A DNA stretch of 64,000 nucleotides from Microtetraspora fusca (GCF_001570365.1 NZ_BBYK01000060.1:29671-93670); one strand, 5' to 3'; counted from the stretch's first letter, positions 7,931-16,705 are shown. A program made the numbers and translations. The notes: generated by a model from the sequence alone, not told the origin.

Positions 7931-8197
7931 ATGAGAGTTCGCCGATTGGCCGCGGCCGCCGCAGTCACCGCTGTGGCGGGCCCGCTGCTCCTGCTGTCCG
8001 CTACCCCGGCAAGCGCTACGACAAGGGCGGAGTGCGACTACTGGTACAACGTCAACTACAGGGTTGGTGGGGTCTACTTCGCCACCACCCAGCTTCACTA
8101 CTGCTTGCTGGAAGTACATGAGGACGTCAAGCCCATGGAAGAGACTCCCCAGGTGACTCCCCAGTTGGGAGACACTCCCGAGGTCCCGAGTCTCTGA
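7931..8197 (+). CDS. Small secreted protein, about 59 residues after processing
   Basis: 88 residues from ATG 7931. Residues 1-29 are a Sec signal peptide (Arg-rich start, long Ala/Leu core, TPASA). The mature peptide has two Cys (ECDYWYNV and HYCLLEV), probably disulfide-linked, and an acidic Pro/Thr tail with the repeats TPQVTPQLGDTPEV. No family recognised. A palindromic operator and three direct repeats lie upstream and a strong hairpin downstream, so it is a tightly controlled single-gene unit. Confidence 0.65.
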   Translation: MRVRRLAAAAAVTAVAGPLLLLSATPASATTRAECDYWYNVNYRVGGVYFATTQLHYCLLEVHEDVKPMEETPQVTPQLGDTPEVPSL

Positions 8198-8333
8198 GGC
8201 GTCCCGGGAGCGGGAACACGGTGAGATTCCGACAGTCAGGCGATTCCTTCGGCAGCCAGTCCTGTGGAGCCTCACCGTTCATCGATTTCGCCGAGTGCGG
8301 GCGGCTCCGGGGCTGACCTCCTCGTCGAAGTAG

Positions 8334-8365
8334 GAGAGGCCTCTGACCGTGGTCAGAGGCCTCTC
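8334..8365. terminator. Bidirectional hairpin, 15-bp perfect arms
   Basis: GAGAGGCCTCTGACC (8334-8348) pairs perfectly with 8351-8365. There is no T-run, as is common in actinomycetes. It lies between the small secreted protein on the plus strand and the broken sigma-factor gene on the minus strand. Confidence 0.65.
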
Positions 8366-8462
8366 GCGTTGCATGGCGGCTCCGCTCCGACCTCCTTCTC
8401 CGCCTTGCGATGCCATCCATCTGGATCCGCGCTCGGACCGGGCAGCATTTGTCAGACACTCC

Positions 8463-9151
8463 CTATGGCCCCATCGTCCACGGCCGGAGCTTGTCGGGTT
8501 GCGTACCGCCCAGATGTGCTCGATCCGGTCGCCTGCGCTGTCGAACGCCACCACCGTCACGGTGGCGCCGTCCTGCTGAGCGATCAGGCCCGGTTGGCCG
8601 TTGACCGTACGCTCCAAGATCGTCAGATTGCGGAACCTGCCCTCGAGATGGACCAGAGAGCGCACGATCTGCTCGGCGCCTTCGATCGGGCGAAGCGCGG
8701 TGCTGACCAGGCCGCCCCCGTCACCGATCACCGTGACATCGGGGTCGAGGAGGCCGATGAGGGCGTCGATGTCCCCGGCTTCCCAAGCCTGCTTGAAGTC
8801 CCTGACGATCCGGGTCTGCCGGGATGCCGGTGTCGCGGGAGCCTGCGCGGCGCGAATACGACGGCGGGCCGACGAGGCCAGTTGGCGACATGCCGCCGGG
8901 GTACGGCCGACGATCTCGACCACTTCGGCGAAGGAATACCGGAAGACGTCGTGCAGGATGAACGCGACACGCTCGGCCGGGGTCATCGGCCACCACGCAG
9001 GTAGCCGCCCCCGGCGGCCATGCGGATCGCCGTTGAGACGCCCGCCTCGGGATGCGTGATCGTCCCCACGCCGGCCAACCGATCCGGCGGTGAGCAACGT
9101 GGCGTTCACGGGGTCGTATGTCTCAAAATCACGAGTTCTCCCGGGTTGCAT
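8463..9151 (-). pseudogene. SigJ/ECF41-like sigma factor, internally deleted and frameshifted
   Basis: The sigma-4 part is intact: LTPAER-like MTPAERVAFILHDVF at 8986, then FAEVVEIVGRTPAACRQLA (helix-turn-helix). The SnoaL-like C-terminal domain typical of SigJ/ECF41 follows (WEAGDIDALIGLLDPDVTVI ... HIWAVRNP). At 8496-8498 one C appears to be lost: restoring it gives NPDKLRPW and a stop at 8463-8465, while the existing frame reads on for about 60 codons. Upstream, ATG 9151 begins QPGRTRDFETYDPV, like the sigma-2 start, but sigma-2 is missing. A dead gene is the simplest reading. Confidence 0.65.
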
Positions 9152-9192
9152 GGCGGCCCCGGTTGTCTGTCGCCTTCCGTGGTGCGGAGGCG

Positions 9193-10812
9193 TCAGACGA
9201 TTTCGAGGTTGGCCATCATTCCCATGTCTTCGTGTTCGGCGTTGTGGCAGTGGAAGAGATAGCGGCCGCGATAGCCGTCGAAACGGGTGATGATCTCCAC
9301 CCCTTCGCCCGGTCGCAATGAGACGGTGTCCTTGAGGCCCGCATCGTGGGGCAGCGGTGGCCGGCCGCCGCGTGAGAGCACCCGGAAGCCGACCAGATGC
9401 AGGTGGACGGGATGGTGGACGTCGGCGACCAGCCGCCACACTTCGACATCGCCGAGACGTGCTGTGACATCGGAGCGGGCGGGGTCGAACGGTAGGCCGC
9501 CGATCAGCCATCCGTGATCGCCGCCCATTCGACCGGCGCGGAAGGAGAAGTCGCGCAACCTCACGGCATCCGCCCGGCGCCAGGTCGGCAGATCGTTCGA
9601 GAGGGTGCGCGGGATGCGGCTGTCGTCGGTGGCGTTGCGCGCGACCCGGAAGGCCATCACGTCGCGGCTACGCCCGGAACCCAGCCGGTTGACGACTCTG
9701 ACGCGGCTGCCGACCGGGACGCCCGAGAAGTCGATGATCACGTCGTAGCGTTCGGCCGGCGCGATCGGCAGGAGCCGGTGGGTGACCGGCGCCGCGAGCA
9801 GTCCCTGGTCGGCGCCGATCTGGACGAGATCCAGCCGGCGTCCGTCGTCGGTGACGGCTTCGAGTTCGTAATGCCGGGCGTTCGAGGCGTTCAGGATGCG
9901 CAACCGGTACCGGGCCGCGTCGACCTCGTGCACGGGCCACGGGGCGCCGTTGACCAAGATCACGTCACCGAGGACTCCGGCGAGATAGGGCCCGCGAACG
10001 CCCGGCCGCTCTCGCAGGGTGGGGTCGAGGGAGGGGTAGTCGAGGCCGCCGTCGGCGGCGAACGCACGGTCCGCGATCATGAGGGGCAGTTCGCGCCGCC
10101 CCGCGGGGAGGCCGAGCGAGTCCTCGGCGTCGTCGCGGATGATGTGCAGCCCGGCGAGGCCGCGCCAGATCGCGGGGGCGGTGAAGTCCATCCGGTGGTC
10201 GTGGTACCAGAGCAGCGTCGGCCGCTGGTCCAGCGGGAACGTGTAGTCCCGCGTCAGTTCGGTCACCACGGCCCGCGGATCATGCATGCCATGCCCGGAG
10301 CCGTGCCCCATGTGCATGGAGTGCTCCTGCCAGCCTTCGGGCAGGACGAGGTCGGTCGGGTACCCGTCGGAAGCCGCCGGGGTCCGGCCGCCATGCAGGT
10401 GTACGGCGGTCGGCACGGGCAGTTCATTGCGGTGCGACACGGTGATCGGCCGGCCGCGGCGCGACTCGATCGTCGGGCCCGGGAAGGTGCCCTCGTACGT
10501 CCACAGCGGTGTCCTGACACCGGGCAGGATCTCCGCACGCGCTTCGCGCTGGGTGATCTCGTAACGGTCAGCACCGCCCGAGGTGCTGACCGGCTTGAGC
10601 ACGGAGGGAATCGGCAGCGGTACCTGGAAAGGCGGCGGCAGCGGTACGGCACTGCGCAGTTCGGCACCGGTGATCGACGGCCGGCGGGCCAGCGCGGCCG
10701 AGGCCGACAGCCCGGTGGCCGCCATCACCCCGAGCGCCCCGCCGATGCCCAGCACCCGGCGCCTGGTCATTCCACGGGCACGGCCGGATCGGTCGTCGTA
10801 TCGCTCACGCAT
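9193..10812 (-). CDS. Tat-exported multicopper oxidase (CotA/bilirubin-oxidase-like)
   Basis: 539 residues from ATG 10812. The N-terminus has a twin-arginine signal (MTRRRVLGIGGALGVMAATG), so the enzyme is folded with copper inside the cell and then exported. All copper ligand blocks are present: HLHGG near residue 145, WYHDH near 205, HPVHLHLVGF near 455 and HCHNAEHEDMGMM near 517, with Met as axial type 1 ligand. The three-cupredoxin layout and length fit CotA/CueO-type oxidases that use O2 on phenols, bilirubin or metals. A His/Met-rich insert, HSMHMGHGSGHGMHD, may handle copper. It overlaps the membrane-protein gene before it by 8 bases, so the two are translationally coupled. Confidence 0.9.
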   Translation of the reverse strand: MRERYDDRSGRARGMTRRRVLGIGGALGVMAATGLSASAALARRPSITGAELRSAVPLPPPFQVPLPIPSVLKPVSTSGGADRYEITQREARAEILPGVRTPLWTYEGTFPGPTIESRRGRPITVSHRNELPVPTAVHLHGGRTPAASDGYPTDLVLPEGWQEHSMHMGHGSGHGMHDPRAVVTELTRDYTFPLDQRPTLLWYHDHRMDFTAPAIWRGLAGLHIIRDDAEDSLGLPAGRRELPLMIADRAFAADGGLDYPSLDPTLRERPGVRGPYLAGVLGDVILVNGAPWPVHEVDAARYRLRILNASNARHYELEAVTDDGRRLDLVQIGADQGLLAAPVTHRLLPIAPAERYDVIIDFSGVPVGSRVRVVNRLGSGRSRDVMAFRVARNATDDSRIPRTLSNDLPTWRRADAVRLRDFSFRAGRMGGDHGWLIGGLPFDPARSDVTARLGDVEVWRLVADVHHPVHLHLVGFRVLSRGGRPPLPHDAGLKDTVSLRPGEGVEIITRFDGYRGRYLFHCHNAEHEDMGMMANLEIV

Positions 10813-11296
10813 CGTCGGCTTCCTTCCGCTCCGGCTGCTCCGCGGTCGGCACCCGCTCCTGGGAGGGGTGCGGTCGCCGCTGGAGCGGTCGGCGCCATAC
10901 GTCGATGAACTGCACGACGAGCGCGACGATGGTCATCACCCCCAGCGGGATGTGCAGCCACAGTGCCCCGGCCAGGCCGGCGAAGTACTGCACCGTTTCG
11001 GCCGCCACCACCCCCAACGTGGTAAGGAACGGCCAGACCTGACGCAGCCGGATCCAGACGATGATCGCTGCGATCACCTGCAGGTAGCCGATGGACGTGA
11101 CGGCGTTGGCGCCGGCCGCATGCCAGCCCAGGCTGTCGTAGTCACCGCTCAGATAGACGCCGGCGAACACCGGCTGACCGACGATCGCAACCACGTGCGC
11201 GCTGAGGACGGCCCGCAATATCCACCCAGCGAGCGTCGTCCGATGCGCGGCTTCGGATCGGGCCGGCGTGGCCACGCTGTCGGCCGCGGTAACCAT
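10805..11296 (-). CDS. Four-helix membrane protein, partner of the multicopper oxidase
   Basis: 163 residues from ATG 11296. There are about four transmembrane helices (residues about 25-48, 65-85, 90-110, 115-135) and a charged C-terminal tail (RPHPSQERVPTAEQPERKE). Several His and Trp lie in the helices (SAHVVAI, WHAAG, LWLHIPLG), which could ligate haem or copper. It resembles DUF6220-like actinobacterial membrane proteins. The end overlaps the oxidase start by 8 bases. Electron transfer or docking for the oxidase is inference. Confidence 0.65.
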   Translation of the reverse strand: MVTAADSVATPARSEAAHRTTLAGWILRAVLSAHVVAIVGQPVFAGVYLSGDYDSLGWHAAGANAVTSIGYLQVIAAIIVWIRLRQVWPFLTTLGVVAAETVQYFAGLAGALWLHIPLGVMTIVALVVQFIDVWRRPLQRRPHPSQERVPTAEQPERKEADDA

Positions 11297-11455
11297 GAGG
11301 CGTCCTCCTCACTCTGTTCTCGGTTTTTGAGCGCCCACGACGTTATGATCCGCGCGTTACTTTGTCCAAGATAAATATTGCTATGTCGTTATATTCGGGG
11401 AGGCATGACGGCGGCCCCACGGCGGTCAGGGACGCGTACGAACGAGGAGAGGGCC
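11297..11455. promoter_or_regulatory. Divergent promoter region, LysR-controlled
   Basis: 159 bases between the oxidase operon and lysR. The stretch 11340-11400 is strikingly AT-rich for this genome and contains CGTTATG and CGTTATA as direct repeats plus ATAAATATTGCTATG. LysR regulators normally bind such AT-rich sites next to their own gene and activate the divergent operon. Confidence 0.5.
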
Positions 11456-12337
11456 ATGGATCTGAACATGCTCAGGCAGTTCCTCGTGGTGGCACGCCTG
11501 GAGCACCTCAGCCGCGCGGCCGACGAACTTCACGTCGCCCAGCTGTCGCTGAGCCGCACCATCGCCCGGTTGGAGAGCGAACTCGGCACACCGCTGTTCG
11601 ATCGCGCCGGCCGGCTCCGGCTGAACGATGCGGGGAAACTCTTCCGCGGTTACGTCGAACGCTCCCTCGGTGAGCTCGACGCGGGGCGACGAGCCGTCGC
11701 CGAGGCCACCGGCGAGGGCTTCGGCACCGTGCGGCTGGCGTCGGAAACCTTCCTCACCCTCACCGGGCCGTTCGCGGCGTACAAGCGAGCTCATCCCACC
11801 ATCGAGGTCGAACTCCACTGGATGCCGGCCGAGGACATGGCCCGCGCCCTGAGAGCCCAGGGCATCGACCTGTGTGTCGCCTCGCAGCCGATCCCCGGCG
11901 AGGGCGTTGAGGCGGTTCAGCTGCTCGACGAGGCGGTGTGGGTGGCCACGCCGCCCGACCATCCGCTGGCGGCCCGTACTTCGGTGAGCATCGACGAACT
12001 CGCCGACCAGCCCTTCGTCACCGCCCGCAAGGGGCACTGGCAACGTCGGCTGCTCGATCGGCTCTTCGCCGCAAGAGGTCTCACACCGAAGATCGTCTGC
12101 GAAGGCGACGAGCCCAGCGCCATCGCGGCCCTGATCAGCGCAGGACTCGGCATCGGTCTCATCCCCGGTTTCGCCCGGCGTACCGCCCCCGATGCCCCCG
12201 CCGGCTGGATCGCCGTCGACAGCCCCGACTGCCGTCGCACGCTCACCCTGCTCTGGGCCACCGACAGCCATCTCTCAACCGCCGCCGGCCTGATGCGCAC
12301 CACCATCATCGACTGGGACTGGAACGCCGGCGAGTAG
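11456..12337 (+). CDS. LysR-family transcriptional regulator
   Basis: 293 residues from ATG 11456, preceded by GAGGAGAGGG. The helix-turn-helix is complete at residues 1-60 (MLRQFLVVARLEHLSRAADE, then LSLSRTIARLESELGTPLFDR). A periplasmic-binding-protein-like effector domain follows (residues about 90-290), with GLGIGLIPGF near the end. It diverges from the membrane-protein/multicopper-oxidase operon and probably controls it. Confidence 0.88.
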   Translation: MDLNMLRQFLVVARLEHLSRAADELHVAQLSLSRTIARLESELGTPLFDRAGRLRLNDAGKLFRGYVERSLGELDAGRRAVAEATGEGFGTVRLASETFLTLTGPFAAYKRAHPTIEVELHWMPAEDMARALRAQGIDLCVASQPIPGEGVEAVQLLDEAVWVATPPDHPLAARTSVSIDELADQPFVTARKGHWQRRLLDRLFAARGLTPKIVCEGDEPSAIAALISAGLGIGLIPGFARRTAPDAPAGWIAVDSPDCRRTLTLLWATDSHLSTAAGLMRTTIIDWDWNAGE

Positions 12338-12398
12338 GCGGAGCGACGGCGGAGGCAGGCGTGCGCCGGCGGTGATCTCCATTTGGAGGTCTCACGGC

Positions 12399-12690
12399 TT
12401 ACCGACCTGCGGTGAGCGCGGCGTTCCTGGCTTCGATGTCGTCCTGGGTCTCGGGCACCATCAGACCCAGGTTGTCGCCGATCCGCAGCTTGATATCGAC
12501 CAACTCGCGCTGCTGCTCCTCGCAGCGGCGGAAGGCTCCCCGGTGGTCTCCCGCCCGCCAACTCCGCGGCAAGCCGGTAGGCGCCGGTCAGGGCAGGCTC
12601 CGCCCCGGCCCCCGAGGCGGGTGAGGCACAGTAGGCGGCGTCGCCCACGAGGGCCACCCGGCCGACCTGGGCCCCGAAACGAAGAAGGTG
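12399..12690 (-). pseudogene. FAD-dependent aromatic monooxygenase, C-terminal remnant
   Basis: Minus strand. Around 12600-12660 it reads GRVALVGDAAYCASPASGAG, the GD motif of PHBH-type FAD monooxygenases, followed by ALTGAYRLAAELAGG. After a frameshift the true C-terminus continues as FRRCEEQQRELVDIKLRIGD to the stop at 12399-12401. The N-terminal two-thirds, including the FAD GxGxxG, are gone. The truncation lies right at the left edge of the tRNA-Leu-flanked element. Confidence 0.6.
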
Positions 12691-12734
12691 CGGGCCTCAG
12701 TCGGCCTCGCACCTTCGAATCCCTGTTGGGACGT

Positions 12735-12762
12735 GGTTGGTGTCCGAGGGGGGTCTGGAACC
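12735..12762. repeat. Left attachment-site repeat (tRNA-Leu 3' end copy)
   Basis: GGTTGGTGTCCGAGGGGGG, followed by TCTGGAACC, matches 33858-33885 at 25 of 28 bases. The right copy is the 3' end (T-arm and acceptor) of tRNA-Leu plus its flank. Both copies are in the same orientation, and the intact tRNA has its 3' end facing this element, which is the geometry expected for an element integrated into a tRNA 3' end. Confidence 0.6.
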
Positions 12763-12823
12763 AAATCACTATGCGCGGATCGCTGCCGCTGGCCTCTCCT
12801 TGGACGAGGAGGCCTGAGCAGCG

Positions 12824-13597
12824 ATGGCCTCGAACTCCCTTGCGGTACGTCGCATCCAGCGTACGACGATCGCCGGTGTTTTCCTCCTGGCGGCGATCGC
12901 TGCGGTCGTCTCGTTCAGGCACATGCACGAGCTTTGCCTGCGCCACGGTGAGGATCACCTGGCAGCGGTGCTCATCCCGCTCGCGGTCGACGGCTTGATC
13001 GTCGTCGCCTCGATGTCAATCCTGCTGGCCAACCGGTACGGCTCCCGCGGCGGTCTCCTGGCCTGGAGCCTGCTCGTGGTCGGCAGCCTGGCCAGCCTCG
13101 GCGCGAACGTCGCCGTCGCCGAGCCCAGCCTGGTCGGCCGCATCATCGCCGCCTGGTCATCGCTAGCCTTGATCGGGAGCTACGAACTCCTGATGTCCCA
13201 GATCCGCCACTGCGCCGGGCAGCAGGAAGAGGCTCAAGACCTGCCTGCCCTCAGCCCTGATCCTGCTGTCGAGGCGGAAGCTGCCCCTGCCGAGCTACAA
13301 GACGATCACGAGGAGAACGCCGAACTGTGCACCGAGCCCATGGGGGACGGCCGGACCCTGCAGCGAGAAGCCTGGCGGTGGGCACAACAGAACCGCCATG
13401 CCGACGGAGATCTGCCCACAGGTGTCGCCATCGCCCAGGCCTTCGCCCGCAGCCCCCGCTGGGGCCGCCTGGTCAAGAAGGCCGGCCTCGCCGGCGAGCT
13501 GAGCTGCTGCCGCGCGCTGCTGGCCCAAGATACACTGGTCTCCCATCAGGACCTGCCTTGCCGCACCGGAGCGTGCAGAGGAGAGGATGCGCGATGA
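12824..13597 (+). CDS. DUF2637 (SpdD-like) membrane protein of integrative elements
   Basis: 257 residues from ATG 12824. Four hydrophobic helices lie in residues about 12-135 (TIAGVFLLAAIAAVVSF, LIPLAVDGLIVVASM, WSLLVVGSLASLGANVAV, AWSSLALIGSYELLM), and AVDGLIVVASM and LGANVAVAEP are the DUF2637 hallmarks. The cytoplasmic C-terminus has WRWAQQNRHADGDLPTGVAI, a small helical domain shared by such proteins. DUF2637 genes are nearly always found in actinomycete integrative or plasmid elements near transfer and spread genes. Its stop overlaps the next ATG (ATGA), so the following two genes are coupled to it. Confidence 0.8.
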   Translation: MASNSLAVRRIQRTTIAGVFLLAAIAAVVSFRHMHELCLRHGEDHLAAVLIPLAVDGLIVVASMSILLANRYGSRGGLLAWSLLVVGSLASLGANVAVAEPSLVGRIIAAWSSLALIGSYELLMSQIRHCAGQQEEAQDLPALSPDPAVEAEAAPAELQDDHEENAELCTEPMGDGRTLQREAWRWAQQNRHADGDLPTGVAIAQAFARSPRWGRLVKKAGLAGELSCCRALLAQDTLVSHQDLPCRTGACRGEDAR

Positions 13598-13863
13598 AGG
13601 CCGCCACCGCAGCCACACTGCATGCGAACGCGGCCACGATCCGCCAGCTGGGACGACAGTACGGGCTGCACTCCTTTACGCTGAGCGGCGAGCCCGGCGA
13701 ACTCGTGGCCAGCCTGGACGAGGGCCGTACCTACTTCGATGTCACGGCATTCGAGGCTGATGCGTCAGGCATCCTCGGCGCTACCGTCGAGGTCGTCCCT
13801 CGCGGTCCCGGGGTCGACGTCCAGGAACGCGAAGCACTCGGTGGCATGCGCGGCGCCGCGTGA
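13594..13863 (+). CDS. MntA-like minimal nucleotidyltransferase, catalytic motif lost
   Basis: 89 residues from ATG 13594, with GAGGAGAGGAT upstream. The profile follows MNT-fold antitoxins: ATIRQLGRQYGLHSFTLSG (helix plus first strand), then YFDVTAFE where a DxDxxV strand is expected, then ATVEVVPRG where KVDLVT is expected, and a short helical tail. The active-site GS-x9/10-DxD is not intact: GS is replaced by SG and DxD by DVT. The size is normal. It overlaps the HEPN gene that follows by 4 bases (GTGA). If the assignment is right, it can no longer transfer AMP and may neutralise by binding alone. The assignment rests on pattern and context. Confidence 0.5.
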   Translation: MKAATAATLHANAATIRQLGRQYGLHSFTLSGEPGELVASLDEGRTYFDVTAFEADASGILGATVEVVPRGPGVDVQEREALGGMRGAA

Positions 13864-14216
13864 CCGTCCCGATCAGCGACCGCGAGCAGCAGGAGCTGAC
13901 CCGTCTCACCGATGCCCAGGCCGCCCTCGCGCGAGCTGCCGACATCGCGCGCGACGGCGCGCCCAAAGCCGGCGAGGAGCGCCTGCTCGCCCTCGCCTAC
14001 GCCATGCTCACCTTTGGAGAGATGCTCAAGCAGGCCTCCCCGGGCGTGGTCACTCAGGCCTTCAGCGGCCCCATCGCCCTGCGCGACAAGCTCGCCCACA
14101 TCCCGCACCGCAAGCTCAACCCCGACGTACTCCTCGCTTCCACCAGCCGCGCCGAGACCGAGATCCTCCCCTTGATCCAGGCCCGCATCGAGGACCTGGT
14201 CGCCCGACGCGGCTAA
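13860..14216 (+). CDS. HepT-like HEPN-domain protein (toxin of a MntA/HepT-like pair)
   Basis: 118 residues from GTG 13860. It is helical throughout, with LALAYAMLTFGEMLKQASPG and then IALRDKLAHIPHRKLNPDVL, matching the HepT core. RDKLAH is the HEPN R-x4-H ribonuclease motif. In known HepT proteins the motif extends to RX4HXY, with Tyr AMP-ylated by MntA; here the position is Pro (HIPH). The partner gene upstream also lacks its transferase motif. Translation is coupled through GTGA. A toxin-antitoxin role is likely from family and context; ribonuclease activity is inferred from the R-H pair. Confidence 0.6.
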   Translation: MTVPISDREQQELTRLTDAQAALARAADIARDGAPKAGEERLLALAYAMLTFGEMLKQASPGVVTQAFSGPIALRDKLAHIPHRKLNPDVLLASTSRAETEILPLIQARIEDLVARRG

Positions 14217-14226
14217 CCAACGAAGA

Positions 14227-14313
14227 GCTACGCCTTCCGGGCCTGCCGCGCTCGTTCGGCCAGCGCCGCATAGAAATCGTCCGGGCTGCCGTCCTCGCGA
14301 CGTCCGGCTGCCA
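14227..14313 (-). CDS. Very short ORF of uncertain reality
   Basis: 28 codons from ATG 14313 to the TAG at 14227, reading MAAGRREDGSPDDFYAALAE and then RARQARKA. The composition is protein-like, but it could be the tail of a lost gene whose start is upstream in another frame. It has no ribosome site and sits between the HEPN gene and the 2OG oxygenase. Confidence 0.2.
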
Positions 14314-14350
14314 TTAGCCACGGGCAGCGGTTGTGCTGTGTATGGCCGGG

Positions 14351-16705
14351 TCAGAGGGGAACCTTCCAGTTCTTCGTGAGCCAGGCCAGGTCGGCTTCGC
14401 CGCGTTCGCGGGTGAGACGCTCTCGTTCGAAGAGCGCCTCGGTCTTGGTCAGCACCAGGGTGTACGGCCGGCCCTGTCGTCTGGTCTCGTGGCGGACCGG
14501 CAACTCGGCGCCATCGATCCGAGAGTGGACATGCCTTCGCTTCTCCTGCGCGAGCGGCCACTCGAAAGCACGCCGCTCCGGGTCCCGTAGGAACGCGCCG
14601 AGGGTCCCGCACAGATCGCACGCGCAACCGGCGGGCAGCTCGATCGACCAGTCGTCTGGTGCGCGCTGCGGACGGGTGAGCACCCCCCGGATCCGTTCGG
14701 CGCAGCCGAGGGCAAGCTCGCCGAAGCCTTCGCTATGTGGTTCCGCAGCTCGCAGCGCGGCCATCACCAGCGAGATCACCTGATCGTCGCCCGTCTGCCC
14801 GAGCTTGACGATATCGTCCAGCAGGCTGGCGGATCCGGTCTGAGCCGCGGCCGTGATGATCCCGGCGAGCGGCACTCCGCGGCCGGTCAGCCACGTCTCC
14901 AGTCTGCTGGTGGACGGCCCGGTAAGCATTGGACGGACCCCGTCCGCCAACCACTTCCAGGACAGGTCCAGGATGCGGTGGGCGGTCGCGGTTCCTTCGC
15001 TCCCCGAGGCCAGCAACGCTGTGCACAGCCGTGGGAGACCGGTGAGCCATTCCAGCGGCTCCGGGGCATAGCTATAGCCTCCCGCTCGCCACGCCGCGGA
15101 CCAGTCGTGCAGCAGGCCGGCGATCCAGGTGTCGCCGTAGTGCGCGGCCAGGGCGGCGAGCGCGGGGGCGTGGCCGGGGGCCAGTTGCTCCAGCTGGAAC
15201 GGACGCAGGAGCATGGCCGCCGTCTCCGTGTCGTCCAGCCCTTTGACGGTTTCCAGCGTCCTGCCGAGGAAATCGCTGTGCGGAGCGGAACGGACCGAGG
15301 CGTTCCAGAACCGTTCCAGTGACCGCGCCGCCTCGCGGGCCTTGACGGCCTCTCCAGCACGGATCATTTCGTCGAGTGCGTCAATTGCCCAGCCCGAGGA
15401 CGCCTGGGCTCGGCTGGCGAAGTCCAGGCTTTGGGGCCAGATGACCAGCGCCGCCCGCCGGTACCAGCGGTCCAGGGTGTTGCCGTAGTTGCCCATGTAG
15501 CCCTCGTACTGCGAGGCGTGGGGTGTGAGGTCGGCCGTCGGGGTCGTAGCGGCCACCTCCGCGTCGCTGATGGTCAGCGAGATCTCCTCGGGCCGTCCTC
15601 CTCCCGGGCTGACCCAGTGGGCGAGGGTGATGGAGGAGTCGATCAGGTCCTGGAGGACGTACCGCTCGTCGTCGGCGGCGTCGTCGGAGCCGTCCTCCGC
15701 GTCTTCGCCATAGTCGTCTTCATCGTCGTAGTGGTCGCCGTACCAGGAATCCTCGTCGTCGGAGCCGTAGGCGTTCCAGGTTTCCTGGATCTCCGCGAGG
15801 GCCAGCGTTATCTCACAGTCCGCCAGGTTTGCTGCGGCCCGCAGCAGCGCGGCCCGGGCGGCGTCGGAGCCTTTCAGCCGGGACCAGTTCAATCCCCGGG
15901 CGGTGTACTCGTGATCGAGCAGGTACGCCAGCCGCATCGGCGGGTCGGCCTGGCCTCTGCCGTAGGAGAGGGTGATCGGAGTGGCGAAGTGCTCGTCGAG
16001 ACAGGCCGCGAGCTCACCTGTCAGCGTGTCCTGGGCTGCGGCGTCCTGGGCTGCGGCGCCGCTGTCTCCGGTCAGGAGCAGGTTGTAGGTGAGAGTGATC
16101 CGGTTCCCCGTCGTCACGGGGAGGACCTGGTGGTGGCAGTCGGCGTAGAAGGCGACCAGCGAGACCGCGACCTTCGATCCACGGTATTCCTTCCGCCGGC
16201 CGCGGTGCTCGATGACGAGCTCACCGCCGGTGTGGTCGGACGGCAGCGTCACCACCAAGGTCCCGACCATGGAGTCGTCCTTCTCGGAGTCTTGGTGGGT
16301 GGCGAAGAACTGGCCGGTTTCGTACAGGAGCATGGAGTGCAGGTCTGCCGTGAGCTCGCAATCGGATGGCAGTCCCAGTTCGTCGCGCATCACCTCCAGG
16401 ACGGCCCCGAATCGGGCGGCCCACTCGATGTGCACCAGCTCTTTGGGGATCTCCCAGGTGTCACGGATCTCCGGGTCGGTCAGGGTCTGCTCGCCGCGCC
16501 CGAACCGTGCCCGGCGGCCGAGCCCGCGCAACCGGGCGGACTGCTCTTCAGAGACGGGGAAGTGAAGCGGGCCGACTCCGTCGACCGTCACTGACAGATC
16601 GGTCATGAAGAGCTTCTGGTAGACGCTCCACGCGGGCTGCTCCCCCAGCTCCCCTGGCTCACCGAGCAGCTCAGCCAGTCGCTCACGGGCCGTACCCGGC
16701 ACCAA
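14351..16705 (-). CDS. Large 2OG-Fe(II) oxygenase-domain protein
   Basis: 784 residues read from TTG 16705 (or GTG 16702), with a GAGAGAGAG run upstream. Residues about 95-215 form a prolyl-4-hydroxylase-like double-stranded beta-helix: Fe ligands in HQDSEKDD (H, D) and DCHHQVLPV (distal H), and GNRITLTYN with the 2-oxoglutarate Arg. An acidic low-complexity loop (DDEDSWYGDHYDDEDDYGED) follows, then about 400 helical residues without a known motif, ending in a Cys-containing segment ACDLCGTL. Stand-alone bacterial enzymes of this sort hydroxylate protein side chains; the target is unknown. It is cargo of the candidate tRNA-Leu element. Confidence 0.65.
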   Translation of the reverse strand: MVPGTARERLAELLGEPGELGEQPAWSVYQKLFMTDLSVTVDGVGPLHFPVSEEQSARLRGLGRRARFGRGEQTLTDPEIRDTWEIPKELVHIEWAARFGAVLEVMRDELGLPSDCELTADLHSMLLYETGQFFATHQDSEKDDSMVGTLVVTLPSDHTGGELVIEHRGRRKEYRGSKVAVSLVAFYADCHHQVLPVTTGNRITLTYNLLLTGDSGAAAQDAAAQDTLTGELAACLDEHFATPITLSYGRGQADPPMRLAYLLDHEYTARGLNWSRLKGSDAARAALLRAAANLADCEITLALAEIQETWNAYGSDDEDSWYGDHYDDEDDYGEDAEDGSDDAADDERYVLQDLIDSSITLAHWVSPGGGRPEEISLTISDAEVAATTPTADLTPHASQYEGYMGNYGNTLDRWYRRAALVIWPQSLDFASRAQASSGWAIDALDEMIRAGEAVKAREAARSLERFWNASVRSAPHSDFLGRTLETVKGLDDTETAAMLLRPFQLEQLAPGHAPALAALAAHYGDTWIAGLLHDWSAAWRAGGYSYAPEPLEWLTGLPRLCTALLASGSEGTATAHRILDLSWKWLADGVRPMLTGPSTSRLETWLTGRGVPLAGIITAAAQTGSASLLDDIVKLGQTGDDQVISLVMAALRAAEPHSEGFGELALGCAERIRGVLTRPQRAPDDWSIELPAGCACDLCGTLGAFLRDPERRAFEWPLAQEKRRHVHSRIDGAELPVRHETRRQGRPYTLVLTKTEALFERERLTRERGEADLAWLTKNWKVPL

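Noticed and set aside
8334-8365. Perfect 15-bp inverted repeat as an insertion-sequence end
   Set aside because: Both arms are adjacent with a 2-base spacer and lie between convergent transcription units, so a terminator is simpler.
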